DNA from: CAWAVN01 sp963844315
GTDB taxonomy: Bacteria > Planctomycetota > Planctomycetia > Planctomycetales > Planctomycetaceae
Length of the DNA stretch: 64,000 bases
Assembly: GCA_963844315.1 (NCBI GenBank)
Contig: CAWJOC010000032.1
Location: 1 to 64,000 of the forward strand
Direction of reading: 5' to 3'
Made by a program: the position numbers and the translations under genes. Numbering within the stretch: position 1 is the stretch's first letter; the number at the start of each line of letters is the position of its first letter. Below the pieces are notes generated by a model. That model was not told the origin of the DNA and ran no database searches. It worked only from the letters and a program-made list of their open reading frames with translations. This document shows positions 44,643-54,505 of this stretch, one piece after another.

Positions 44643-45785
44643 ATGCTGGATGCAAACATGCCCCCGATTGATGTGATGAACCAGGAGTATCGGACCACCG
44701 CCGATATCGAGGCTTTGGAGATTGATGCCGAAGCCCTGGTTCTGGAATTGCTCCAGCCGAACCTTCCGCACGATCCGGCCATTGACGAGATCCCTGCGCC
44801 AGGTTTGATTGGTGTCGCCCCCTGCGCGGTTTGCGAGGGAACCAAAGCCAGAGAACGCTACGCCATTCGCGGTTGCCAGTTTCGCGTGGTGGTTTGCGAA
44901 GATTGTGGTTTAGGTACGGTTTATCCCCAGCCGTCACCAGAGCAAATTGCTCGGTTTTATCCGCCGGAATATTACGGCGGGCCGGGGAAAAAATTCACGC
45001 CGCTCATCGAAAGTCTGGTCCGCAAAGCCGCGTCTTGGAATGCATCGAAACTCACAAAGGATTTGGTTCCCGGTAGCCGAGTGCTCGATGTAGGTTGCGG
45101 GCGGGGCGTGCTTTTGACCAGTCTCGCCGACAACGACATGGAAACCCACGGCTTTGAGATCAGCCAAACGGCGGCGGAAGGGGCTGACCCCAGATCGAAA
45201 ATTGCGATTGCTCCTTCATTGGAAGAGGCGGCGTATCCTGCGGGCTATTTCGATCTGGTCGTGCTGTGCCACGTCTTGGAGCATCTGCCCGATCCGAAAC
45301 AAACGCTGTTGGAAATTCGCCGCATCCTAAAGCCCGGCGGCAGGCTGGTGGTTTCGGTCCCGAACTTTTCCAGTTGGCAAGCCCGTTGGACGGGGCCGGC
45401 ATGGTTCCACTTGGATTTGCCCCGGCATTTGTTCCATTTTCCCGCAGGCGGTTTAAGAACGCTTTTGGAAAAAACAGGATTTCAATGCCGGTCGGAGCAG
45501 CATTTTTCACTCCGGCAAAACCCATTCGGTTGGGTGCAAAGCGTCTTGAACCAATGGGGAACCGGATCGCGAAACTCGCTCTATTCGCTTTTGAAGAATA
45601 GCGGCGGCACAAAACCCAAGCCATCCGCATGGAACACATTGAGCTTACGATTGGCCTATTGGCTGGGCATGCCCTTGGGTTTGGCGTTAAGCCTGATTTG
45701 TGCGGCGTTCCGAAGAGGAGCCACGGTCACAATCCTTGCGGAGGCTTCCAGCGACCAAGGAGCCGCGCACGAAGTCAGCGGCTGA
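44643..45785 (+). CDS. Class I SAM-dependent methyltransferase with N-terminal zinc-ribbon-like motif
   Basis: A 380-residue protein. A four-Cys motif ('APCAVCEGTK', then 'VVCEDCGLGTVYPQPSPEQIARFYPPEYY') precedes the methyltransferase domain with motif I 'RVLDVGCGRGVLLTSL', 'FDLVVLCHVLEHLPDPKQTLLEIRRILKPGGRLVVSVPN'. The type is found in sugar and O-antigen gene sets, so a saccharide or lipid substrate is likely. The last ten codons run into the repeat at 45757. A hydrophobic stretch near the C-terminus (about 348-363) may touch the membrane. Confidence 0.88.
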   Translation: MLDANMPPIDVMNQEYRTTADIEALEIDAEALVLELLQPNLPHDPAIDEIPAPGLIGVAPCAVCEGTKARERYAIRGCQFRVVVCEDCGLGTVYPQPSPEQIARFYPPEYYGGPGKKFTPLIESLVRKAASWNASKLTKDLVPGSRVLDVGCGRGVLLTSLADNDMETHGFEISQTAAEGADPRSKIAIAPSLEEAAYPAGYFDLVVLCHVLEHLPDPKQTLLEIRRILKPGGRLVVSVPNFSSWQARWTGPAWFHLDLPRHLFHFPAGGLRTLLEKTGFQCRSEQHFSLRQNPFGWVQSVLNQWGTGSRNSLYSLLKNSGGTKPKPSAWNTLSLRLAYWLGMPLGLALSLICAAFRRGATVTILAEASSDQGAAHEVSG

Positions 45786-45833
45786 ATTCATAACGCCGAG
45801 TCGTATTTGCCGCTGACTTCGTGCGCGGCTCTT
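45757..45833. repeat. Dispersed palindrome family A, copy 2
   Basis: AAGGAGCCGCGCACGAAGTC and its reverse complement, separated by about 27 bases, overlap the last codons of the methyltransferase gene and fill the space up to the convergent CorC-like gene. Same arms as at 17886 and 55993. Confidence 0.9.
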
Positions 45834-45840
45834 GATGGCG

Positions 45841-47148
45841 TTAACGTTCTTCGGTCGTCGTGGCGGCGACGGTGCGGTCCACCTCGATCCGGAGCTTGTT
45901 GATCTTGCGTTTGCCCACGTTCAAGACTGTGATTTGCAGGTTTCGCCAGGTGAAGGATTCGCGGTTCTTGGGAACTCTCCCCAGGTGATTGAACACGAAG
46001 CCGCCGACGGTTTCGAAGTCCCCATCTTCCGGCAGGTCGAACTGGAACAGTTCGTTTAGCTCATCGACGTGCACGCGGGCATCCACTTCCACGATGGTCT
46101 CGGAAATGGCGTGGATGTCCTCTTCTTCTTCCTCGTCGTATTCATCGGTGATTTCGCCGACGATTTCCTCCAGAATGTCTTCCAGAGTGACGAGTCCCGC
46201 GACGCCGCTGTATTCATCAATCACAATGGCGATGTGGACGTGCTCGCGCTTCATGCGTTCCAAGAGCTTGTCGATCCCGGTGGTTTCCGGGACGTAGATC
46301 GCTTCGCGAACAATGTCTTTGAGCATGATCGTGCCGCCGTTGGCATCGTGGATGTGCCGGAGCAGATCCTTGGCGTAGAGAATGCCGATGATGTCATCGG
46401 TGGTCTCGCCCACCACGGGAACCCGAGAGTGTCCGCCGTCCAACAGCACCTTCCGGGCCTCTTCGAGTGGCGCATCCACCCGCAATACGTGCATTTCGGT
46501 GCGGGGCGTCATGATGGCGGCCACGTCCTCTTGCTGCAATTCCATGACGCGATGAATCATCGTGCGGGCTTGGGCTTCGATGAGGCCTTCCCGTTGGCCT
46601 TCATCCACGACCGAGAGAATTTCCTGCGTGAGAGTGGGCAGTGTTCCCGTATCCGGTTCGGGAACGCCCGCCATGCGGTGGGCCAGTTGGTCGAATTTCC
46701 CCGCGACCCGCAGAATGGGAGAGAGGACTTTTCTGAGAAGCCGAATCGTCGGCCAGGCCCGCACCAGAAATTTCTCGCCCGCGACCCGAGACCAAGTCCG
46801 GGGAATGACGATGACCGAGACCACCAACAATAGCGCCCAACCCAGGAATTTCCCGACGATGGCAGGCCATGTGAGCGGGTCAGCGGCTTCCCAAGCGGAC
46901 AGGTCCATTTGAAAAAAAATCGCCCCTAATAACCCGCTGAATACCAGACACAGCGAAATCTCCACGGCGAATTGGGCTTCGAGGTGTTTTTCGAGAATGT
47001 CCCCGAAGCGGTGCTCGACTCGCTGCCGCTTGGAAACTTCGTCAATTCTGTTCCAGGAGAAATCCCTGAGGGTGAAGGCCGCCAGGGCACAAAACCCGGT
47101 GGCGAGAAACAAAAGCCCGGTCACCGCCAGGAGGAGCTGGGGAATCAA
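45841..47148 (-). CDS. Hemolysin/CorC-family membrane protein (CNNM-CBS-CorC_HlyC)
   Basis: A 435-residue protein. Three or four N-terminal helices (about 4-26, 62-84, 97-119) form the CNNM region; two CBS domains follow (about 205-330, 'IMTPRTEMHVLRVDAPLEEARKVLLDGGHSRVPVVGETTDDIIGILYAKDLL'), in parts; the CorC_HlyC domain (about 350-430) ends the protein ('VGGFVFNHLGRVP'). Relatives act in magnesium or cobalt homeostasis. The start overlaps the ybeY stop as ATGA, an arrangement found in many bacteria where corC lies beside ybeY. Confidence 0.93.
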   Translation of the reverse strand: MIPQLLLAVTGLLFLATGFCALAAFTLRDFSWNRIDEVSKRQRVEHRFGDILEKHLEAQFAVEISLCLVFSGLLGAIFFQMDLSAWEAADPLTWPAIVGKFLGWALLLVVSVIVIPRTWSRVAGEKFLVRAWPTIRLLRKVLSPILRVAGKFDQLAHRMAGVPEPDTGTLPTLTQEILSVVDEGQREGLIEAQARTMIHRVMELQQEDVAAIMTPRTEMHVLRVDAPLEEARKVLLDGGHSRVPVVGETTDDIIGILYAKDLLRHIHDANGGTIMLKDIVREAIYVPETTGIDKLLERMKREHVHIAIVIDEYSGVAGLVTLEDILEEIVGEITDEYDEEEEEDIHAISETIVEVDARVHVDELNELFQFDLPEDGDFETVGGFVFNHLGRVPKNRESFTWRNLQITVLNVGKRKINKLRIEVDRTVAATTTEER

Positions 47149-47741
47149 GATTCCGTTCTCCTGGAGAGGCCCGAACCGGGATTTAAAGGGTCTTCGCCGG
47201 TTTCGGACTGTGAGGGGGGCGAAGAAGAATCTTCGCCCGAATGGGTTTCGGCAGGGTCAGGAGGGGTAATGTTAAACAGTGCCAACATCGCCCGCTCGCG
47301 CGCGCGCATCACCGATCGCTCCGTGCTGGAAAGGTCATCGTATCCCACAAGGTGCAGTAACCCGTGGATCAGATATAATACAACTTCCTCGCGCGGACTC
47401 CAACCGAAATTTCCCGCTTCTTGGAGAGCGGTCTCTGTACTGATTATCACTTCCCCGTCCAGCCGCTTGCCGCGCCCCCGCAAGGTGGCGGGCAGTTTGG
47501 TGGCGGAACCTTCTTCGCTTGCCGGTTCGCAATCGAGCAAAAAGCTGATCACATCCGTGGGGTAATCGTGCCCTAGGTATTGCCGATTGATGTCGTGGAT
47601 CGCGGGATTATTCACCAAAGCCACGCTGATTTCGGCAGCGGCGACTTGCTCTTCCTTTAACACCCTTTGGGCCACTTGGACCAGAAACTCTTCATCAAGC
47701 TCCAGGCAATCCTGGGTGTCGGCTATGTCGATTTGATACAT
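47145..47741 (-). CDS. ybeY: Endoribonuclease YbeY (rRNA maturation)
   Basis: A 198-residue protein of the UPF0054 family. The zinc motif is 'LIHGLLHLVGYDD' with His126 and His130; the third ligand, usually His, is Asp136. 'DINRQYLGHDYPTDVISF' is the second conserved block. It processes 16S rRNA ends and checks ribosome quality. A Ser/Pro-rich tail after residue 155 is longer than in E. coli. First gene of the ybeY-corC pair. Confidence 0.93.
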   Translation of the reverse strand: MYQIDIADTQDCLELDEEFLVQVAQRVLKEEQVAAAEISVALVNNPAIHDINRQYLGHDYPTDVISFLLDCEPASEEGSATKLPATLRGRGKRLDGEVIISTETALQEAGNFGWSPREEVVLYLIHGLLHLVGYDDLSSTERSVMRARERAMLALFNITPPDPAETHSGEDSSSPPSQSETGEDPLNPGSGLSRRTES

Positions 47742-47869
47742 GAATGATTTGGGGGAAAGCGAAAAACCAGATCAGGATTAAGAGTAAGATTAGGATTAAG
47801 AAAGAGTGAGAGCAAGGTGGATGGTCTCGTCAATTCTTAATCTTCATCTGGCTTTGTTTTCCCCTGTTT

Positions 47870-49463
47870 TCACAAGCACAAGAGATACGCCACAAGGTCT
47901 TCCTTCTCCTGCCGGGTCAGGTGCAGTTCCAGAACGAGATTGAAGAACTCCACTGCATCGTGCAGCGTGGGGCAGCGGCCATCGTGAAGGTAAGGCGGAG
48001 AATCCTTGATGCCCCTGAGCGCGAAGGTCTTGATGGGGCCTTCGGGGCGGCCTTTGTAAAAGCGTTCGACTTGCAAATCGTGCATGTAATCATCGGTGAA
48101 GGCCGGGCCGGCGTGGCATTTCACGCATTGGGCTTTGCCAAGGAACAGCTTTTCGCCGCGGAGTTCCGATTCGGTCGCCTTGTTGGGATTGAGCGTCATC
48201 AGCGGCGTGAGCTTTGGCGCGGGCGGGAAATCCAGAATCGCGTTGAAATCGCCCATGCGGTTGGTGATGTGGCGCGTCGAGCGCTCTCGGCCCAATCGCT
48301 TGCATCAGCCCCGGATCGCCGTCGAAGTATTCCTCGACTTCGGCGAAGTGGTCCATGCTGCGGATCGAGCGTTTCGAGGACAATTGGATGATGTTGAAAT
48401 TGCCCCGCATGGTTGGCGTGTCCGTTCGGAGGCGGGCCAGATTGGGCCGGGAGTCGGGAGCCAGTTCAATCGCCCCGTTGGTGTGCCCGTTGACGTGGCA
48501 GGAAAAGCACGCCACCCCCGCCGAAGGTTCCTTGGTGACGCGGTGTTCCGTGTGATTGAACCAGGTGGTCGGCGAGGGCCGCAAGAGTTCCTTCAGTCCC
48601 TCCATTTGCTCAGGCGTCAGGAGGCCGTCGAAAATTTCGTAGTAGTTGCCGAAGGTGACTTCTACGCCGCCGGTCACATCGCCCAGTTCCTTGTGCGTGG
48701 TGAGGAACATCGGCGGCGGAAATTCCGGCAGGTAGGCGTCGGGAATGTCAAAATCCACATCGAAGCGAAGGTGTTCGGGATGGGCCTCAATCCAGGCTTG
48801 CGGAAACAGCATGTGGGCCGTGGTCTGCAGCGGATGGGCCAGCGGCTTATAGGGGAACACGTCTTGCTGCTTGATTTCTTCCGCCGAGAGATTGGCCAAG
48901 TCTTCAAAAGTCTTGATCTCCTTGGGCAACCGGGCGATGGGACCGATCGGCACGGGTTTCTGGCCGCCGGACATCATCACGCCTGGAATGCCTTGGCCAT
49001 GAAAATCGAAGCGATCGTTCATGCGGGCGTTCCATTCGGCCATAAGCTCGGGCTTTTGCTCTTCGCAGTGCTTGACCCATTCGTCCCAAGGCACGTGCAG
49101 GTTGGGCGACCCCCAGGAAGATGGCCCTTTGCCGCCGTAGAGGTGCAGATCGAACGGGGTTTTCATGCCCGGAAAGCACGGGTCCTGATAGGGAATCAAC
49201 TTGCCGATGTGCCCATCGCCCAAACCCCAATCGGTGTCGAGGGGCTGTTTGATCCGCGCGGCGGGCGTTTGCAACAGATAACTCTCCCCGGCGGAATCGG
49301 TGAGATAGGTTTTGCCGTTGGGACTATTCGCAGGGCTGGAATTCGCGCTGCCCTTGGGTTCACTAGAGAACGCTTCCGAGGGCTGGTCGCTTTGGCCAAT
49401 GGCATATCCCAAGAGCAAGAAACAACCCGCGAGCAGCAGGCCCGCTCCTATGCGATTGAACAT
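47870..49463 (-). CDS. Exported dihaem cytochrome c, peroxidase-like (frameshifted)
   Basis: The main frame begins at ATG 49463 (AAAGGA upstream) with a signal anchor ('GAGLLLAGCFLLLGYAIG') and reads to about 48290, including the first haem site CFSCH ('GVACFSCHVNGH'). The second frame continues 'GRERSTRHITNRMGDFNAI' to the second site CVKCH ('GKAQCVKCHAGPAF') and stops at 47870. The break lies at about 48285-48300. The two c-type haem sites and the tail resemble bacterial cytochrome c peroxidases, but the long N-terminal half is specific to a planctomycete group often named cytochrome B6-like. About 530 residues. Confidence 0.8.
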
Positions 49464-49804
49464 GTTGACGATCCTTTCCCAAAATGAAATTGTCCGCGTT
49501 TCTCTGAATTCCATTTAATCAAAATCTCTGACGTTTTGGGAAGGGTAAGCGTTCCCAAGAATCCCCATTCTCCCGGTTTTGTTACAGTGGCGTGACCGAA
49601 TGAGGCTGTAGGAAGAGGTCTTCTTCTCTTTTTTCCGTCCCGCCAGAAATCGCTTGGCGAGCGGCGCGAGAGGGGAGAATGGGAGGAGTAAGAGAGTAAG
49701 ATTAAGAAGGATTTCCTACAGCCTACGGCCTACAGCCTTTTCCTCTTGACCTATTGTTCAAGCTGCGCGTACCATCCCGCGTTTCTCTCTCCTCTCAATT
49801 GTCA
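49464..49804. other. Divergent promoter region with fold-back repeat
   Basis: 340 bases between the cytochrome and GT39-like starts. It contains an imperfect inverted repeat: 'aggctgtaggaagaggtctt' at about 49602 and 'tcctacagcctacggcctac' at about 49711, a repeat motif also present at 26123-26150. No gene is seen. Confidence 0.45.
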
Positions 49805-51064
49805 ATGTGGACATTTCTTTCTTCCAGGCCCGTGTGTTCTCTACTCATCGCGGCGTTTGTGTTGCGGGCGGGGATGGCGTTCGTGGTGCAGGGTTTACTC
49901 GACCATCATTGGCATCGGCAATTCGTCATCGAAGGCGATGCCGATGGCTATTGGCGGCTGGGACAAAACCTGGCCGAAGGCAAACCCTATGCGGTTTACG
50001 AACCGCCGCGTTACGTCCTCAGGATGCCGGGGTTTCCGCTCTTGTTGTCCATTCCCCTCAGTTTATTTCCAGGCAGTTTTTTGGCGGCGCGGTTGTTTCT
50101 GGCGATTGTGGGAACAGGGGCCTGCGGATTGGTGTATTTGCTCGGTCGGGAATTGTTCGACCACCGCACCGGGCTTATCGCCGGTTGGTTCACGGCGGTG
50201 TCCCCGGCGATGGTGGGTTTCAGCGTGATCATCCTCAGCGAAACGCCGTTCGCTTTGGGAGTGGTCGGTAGTCTCTGGGCTTTCGCGCGACTTTTGCGAG
50301 GACTTTCCACGGGGTCTTCCTTTCGGATGGTATTGGGTTGGGCATTGCTCACGGGGATGTTTATTGCCCTGGGGACATACATGCGTCCGAGTTGGCTGCC
50401 GGTGGCGGTGCTTTGTGCCGTTGGGATTTTGCTCTACGGCCGCTTTGGTAGGAAAGCGGTCGCGGCGAGTGCCTTGGTGCTGGCCACCGCCTATCTGGCG
50501 CTCTTGCCTTGGGCGGCGAGGAATTATCAGATCACCGGGCATTGGGTTTTCACCACGCTTTGGTCGGGACCAAGCCTCTATGACGGCTTGCACCCGAAAG
50601 CCACCGGCCAAAGCGACATGGCGTTTTTCGACCGCGAGAATCTCTTAGCCAAGATGTCCGAATTCGAAGTCAACCTGCATTATTGGGAAGCGGGAATGGA
50701 TTACGCCAAGGCCCATCCCGCTAGGGCCATGGAATTGGGGCTGGTGAAACTCTGGCGATTTTGGAAGCCGTGGCCCAGCGCCGCGGAAGCCGGGGGTTGG
50801 GCCAGCAAGTTGGTGTTCGCCGCGTTTTCCCTCAGCCTGTTTGCGGGGGCGTTATTTGGCGGTTGGCTTTATCGGCGAAATCTGGTGGTGCTCGCCCTCA
50901 CACTTGGCCCGGTGTTGTTTTTTTCCGCCTTGCACGCCGTTTTCGTGGGATCGGTCCGGTATCGCCTGCCGGCGGAATATCCGATGGCCGTCCTCGCCGC
51001 CGCCGGTTGGCTGGAGATTCTTCGCCGCTGGTCGAAATCCCATCCCAGCGAGGCCCGAATATGA
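49805..51064 (+). CDS. ArnT/GT39-like membrane glycosyltransferase
   Basis: A polytopic protein of about 419 residues with at least nine hydrophobic segments. The first loop has the acidic 'IEGDADGYWRLGQNLAEGKPYAV' and 'RMPGFPLLLSIPLSLFPGS', typical of GT-C glycosyltransferases that use polyprenyl-phosphate sugars (family 39/83). It should glycosylate a lipid or protein at the outer face of the inner membrane. The ATG at 49805 is preferred; a TTG 17 codons upstream is also open. Its stop overlaps the start of the AsmA-like gene as ATGA. Confidence 0.82.
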   Translation: MWTFLSSRPVCSLLIAAFVLRAGMAFVVQGLLDHHWHRQFVIEGDADGYWRLGQNLAEGKPYAVYEPPRYVLRMPGFPLLLSIPLSLFPGSFLAARLFLAIVGTGACGLVYLLGRELFDHRTGLIAGWFTAVSPAMVGFSVIILSETPFALGVVGSLWAFARLLRGLSTGSSFRMVLGWALLTGMFIALGTYMRPSWLPVAVLCAVGILLYGRFGRKAVAASALVLATAYLALLPWAARNYQITGHWVFTTLWSGPSLYDGLHPKATGQSDMAFFDRENLLAKMSEFEVNLHYWEAGMDYAKAHPARAMELGLVKLWRFWKPWPSAAEAGGWASKLVFAAFSLSLFAGALFGGWLYRRNLVVLALTLGPVLFFSALHAVFVGSVRYRLPAEYPMAVLAAAGWLEILRRWSKSHPSEARI

Positions 51065-54000
51065 TCAGCCGTCAGACGCTCAGGAAATCGCTGAAATGGT
51101 TTGGCGTCTTGCTGCTCTTGGCAGCAATCGCGGCGGGCGGATACGCCTATTGGCTGTGGAACCACTGCGACGAGTATCTCCTGAGTTTGCTCGTCCAAAA
51201 GCAACAGGAATTGGTCCCGGATTGGGATGTGAAAATCGGCCGCGCCCATTTCGACTGGCATCGCAGGGTGCATGTTTACGATGTGAAAATCAAAGCCAAG
51301 GGGCAAGAGCACACGATTCTTACGCTGCCCGAAGTCGTAATTGCCATCAATCGAAAACTCTTCGAGACCGAGCAGAAGATCGAAATTGAATCCGTGCGGG
51401 TGATGAATCCGCTCGTCGAAATTCACCGCAATGCCTTGGGGATTTGGAACTGGCATGCCTTGTTGACATTGCCGCCTTCCGAACGCAGCCTCCCGGAGTT
51501 CTTAATCGAGCAGGGCACGCTCAAGGTCCGCTACGACCAATTGGAAAACCGCCCTCCAACGGAGATCGCCTTAACCGATGCCGACGTGAAGCTGGTGCCC
51601 TCCGGCAAACGGCAATTCACGCTGTTAGGCCAGGCCGAATTCAATGACGCCGGGAAGGTCGCGATCAAAGGCGACTGGAACGTGGATGCCCGAAACTGGT
51701 CCGTGACGGGGCAACTAACCGACATCCAACGCGGCGGCGATTTATTGCCCATCGCCGCGGGAATCTCCGCCGAGTTCCGCCAGGCGATGGCCGAGTTCGA
51801 TGCGGATTTGGAGCGCACCCGATTGGCATTAACGCCGTCGGAGGAAACCCGCGTGGCGCTCCGTCCTGATGCCCGGTGGCCCCAGGAACCGCCCGTCAGA
51901 ATCCCTTCCACCAACCCCGGATCAAATGGGGTGCCGGATTTCGGTTTGGAAAGCGCGGTCGATGTGAAATTCACCGTCGCTCAAACCGCGCCCGAAACCG
52001 AGTGGGACATCCGCGCGGCGATTCAATTGAACCACGGCACGTTGTCGCACCCTGTCTTGCCGTTTCCTCTCAGAGGGTTGGATGGCGAAGTCTATTGGGA
52101 CAATCGGCAGATCGAATTCCGAAACCTCACCGCCCAAAATGGAACCACCCGCATCACTCTCTCGGGAAAACTGAATCGAAGCGAGCCGCACGCCACGGGG
52201 CAATTGGACGTTGAATTGACGAATCTGCTGCTTGATCCCAGGCTGCGCGGCCGCTTGCCACAATCGCTCCGCGAGCAATATGACACCGTGCAGCCTTCGG
52301 GCCTTGCGGATGTGACAGTGTCGATTCACCGTGAAATCGGGACCTCCTGGGAACCGCGAAACTTTCTTTTCACCGCGAAAAACTGCGGGTTGCTCGTGCG
52401 GGAGTTTCCTTACCCCGTCACGGATCTCACCGGCACGATGAAACAAATCGAGCGGGATTTTTCCGTCGAACTCACCGGAATGGCGGGGGGCCGCAAGGTG
52501 GACATCAAGGGCGAAATCAAAAGTCCCGGTCCCGAAGCGGAAACCTGGTTCGCTTTCGAGGTGCGGCAGTTTCCCCTGGACGACCGCTTCCGGCAGGCTT
52601 GCGAGCCGGATGTGCAAACACTGCTCGAAAACATCAATCTGACAGGCTGGGCCGACGTGTATTTCTCGATGTACCGCCCGCCAGGACCTGGGCAGTCGTT
52701 TCAGAGGACATTCAGCGCACAGGCTGGCAAACTGCGAAGTTATGCTGAAAGCCTTTCCCTATCGGGTGACGAACCTTTCCGGCATTGTGACGTACCGCTC
52801 CGACCAGCAGCATTGGAAATTCCAGGAGCTTCAAGGCCAGCACGAAACCGCGATGCTGTTTGCGGCGGGCGATTTCCGCCAGGCCGTCGCGCCGGGCGTT
52901 TTGAACATGACTATCACCACCAAAGGCGCGGCTTTGGATGAAAGCCTGTATCAGGCCCTGCCGGAAAACGTCAAAACCGTGTGGGCCAATTTCTCTCCGA
53001 GCGGCAAGATTGATACCACCTCGGTCATCCGCTGGGTTCCGAACATGGGCTTTGAATGGAGCCTGCCCAATGCCGTGATTTACGATGCCCGATTGAAACT
53101 CAAGGCGTTTCCTTATGCCTTTAGCGACGTGCGCTCGGAATGGTCGTTTGCCGGGAACACCTGCAAGATCAAATCCTTCACCGCGAAAAGCGATGACACT
53201 CGCATTCGGGGGCGGGGAACTGCCATCGTTCCGCCGCAGGGACCCTGGGTCGTCGAGCTGCTGGATTTGTTCGTGGATGACTTAAGCCCGGATCGGCAAT
53301 TGCGGCAGGCTCTGCCCAGTGGCGTCCGGACCGTCATCGAAGAACTCGACCCGCAGAACCCGTTTTCATTTTCCGGCGGAATCAGGCTCTCCGGCACCGA
53401 AAAGGAAACCGACCCCGTCACCGCTTCGTGGAATCTGAATTTCGTCTTCACCGGGAACCAGCTCAACACGGGCATCAAGCTCAAAAACGTGCATGGCCAG
53501 GTCACCGCGCGGGACTTGGGATGGAAAATTCGCCGAGAACACGGGACAGATCGAACTCGAAGCCGTCGAGGTCTTGGGCTATCAACTCACCAAGGTCAAA
53601 GGGCCTTACAGTCTTTCAGGCAATCAGATCACGATCGGCTCTTCCAAAGTCTTCGATCCGGCGGTCATCGAGCAAACGATTCCCCTTGGAGAACGCCTCA
53701 CCGCAGAGGCCATCGAAGGTCTCCTGACTTACGATGCCGAGGTCTTTCTGGATAAGGAAGTGCGTTACCGCTCCAGGTTGAATCTGGTCAATGGACGATT
53801 GGAAGAATACGCCCGCAGGTATTTGCCCGGCACGGCGAACCTGAGCGGCGTCATGAACGGCTGGCTGAATTTCTCCGGCCAAGGCGTGGAGACCAGCCGC
53901 ATGATTGGTTCGGGCCAACTTCGCATCAGCCCGGCGGCGCTTTACGAGCTGCCGATCCTGGCTCAGATGTTTCAAGTCCTGGCCTTGGCCGCTCCCGATA

Positions 54001-54377
54001 AGACCGCGTTCCGGTTCGCTTTGGTGGACTTCGACATCTCGAAGAACCAGTTCGTATTCAAGGCGATTGATCTCGCCGGGGATTCGCTGAGCCTCAGGGG
54101 TCTGGGAACGGCGGGCTTTGATGGGCGGTTGAATCTCGACTTCTATTCGCTCTTGCCCCGCGCAAGATTGCCCCGCTGGCCGGTGGTCAATCTAGTCAAC
54201 CCACTGCTCGATCCTGTGCTCGATCAAGCGACGAAAGATTGGGTCCGCGTTGAAGTCCGCGGCAAAGCCAGCCGCCCGGATGTGAAGCTCAAACCCGTGC
54301 CGGTGATGGAAGACACAATCAAAAAGTTCCTGGGTGTTTTGGGAACCGGCATGCCCGCCGGAAATAGTAGGCGGTAG
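51061..54377 (+). CDS. AsmA-like inner-membrane protein (two frameshifts)
   Basis: About 1,105 residues from three successive frames: 51061 to about 52735, about 52735 to 53520, and 53520 to 54377. It has one N-terminal helix ('WFGVLLLLAAIAAGGYAYWLW'), then a long series of beta repeats of the AsmA/TamB/YhdP type ('LLVQKQQELVPDWDVKIGRAH', 'IQLNHGTLSHPVLPFPLRGLDGEVYW'), and the AsmA-like C-terminal block 'FRFALVDFDISKNQFVFKAIDLAGDSLSLRGLGTAGF'. Such proteins form long bridges that move lipid to the outer membrane. It is translationally coupled to the GT39-like gene. Both breaks look like single-base errors. Confidence 0.8.
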
Positions 54378-54505
54378 GCAGTAACCAGTAGGCGGCGAAA
54401 GGCACACGAAACTTTAGCCTCTGCCGACTGCCTTCTGGCTATCGCCTGTTGTATAGTAGCATCGCAATTCTTGATTCCACTTTCGTGAGATTCGGGGAGA
54501 ATGTG
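54378..54505. repeat. Low-complexity AGGCAGTAGGC-type repeat
   Basis: 'gtaggcggtaggcagtaacc' at 54367 and 'ctgccgactgccttctggct' at 54420 are imperfectly complementary. Similar sequence ('gcagtaggcagagggcagta') follows carA at 19107-19135. It separates the AsmA-like gene from the sulfatase. Confidence 0.6.
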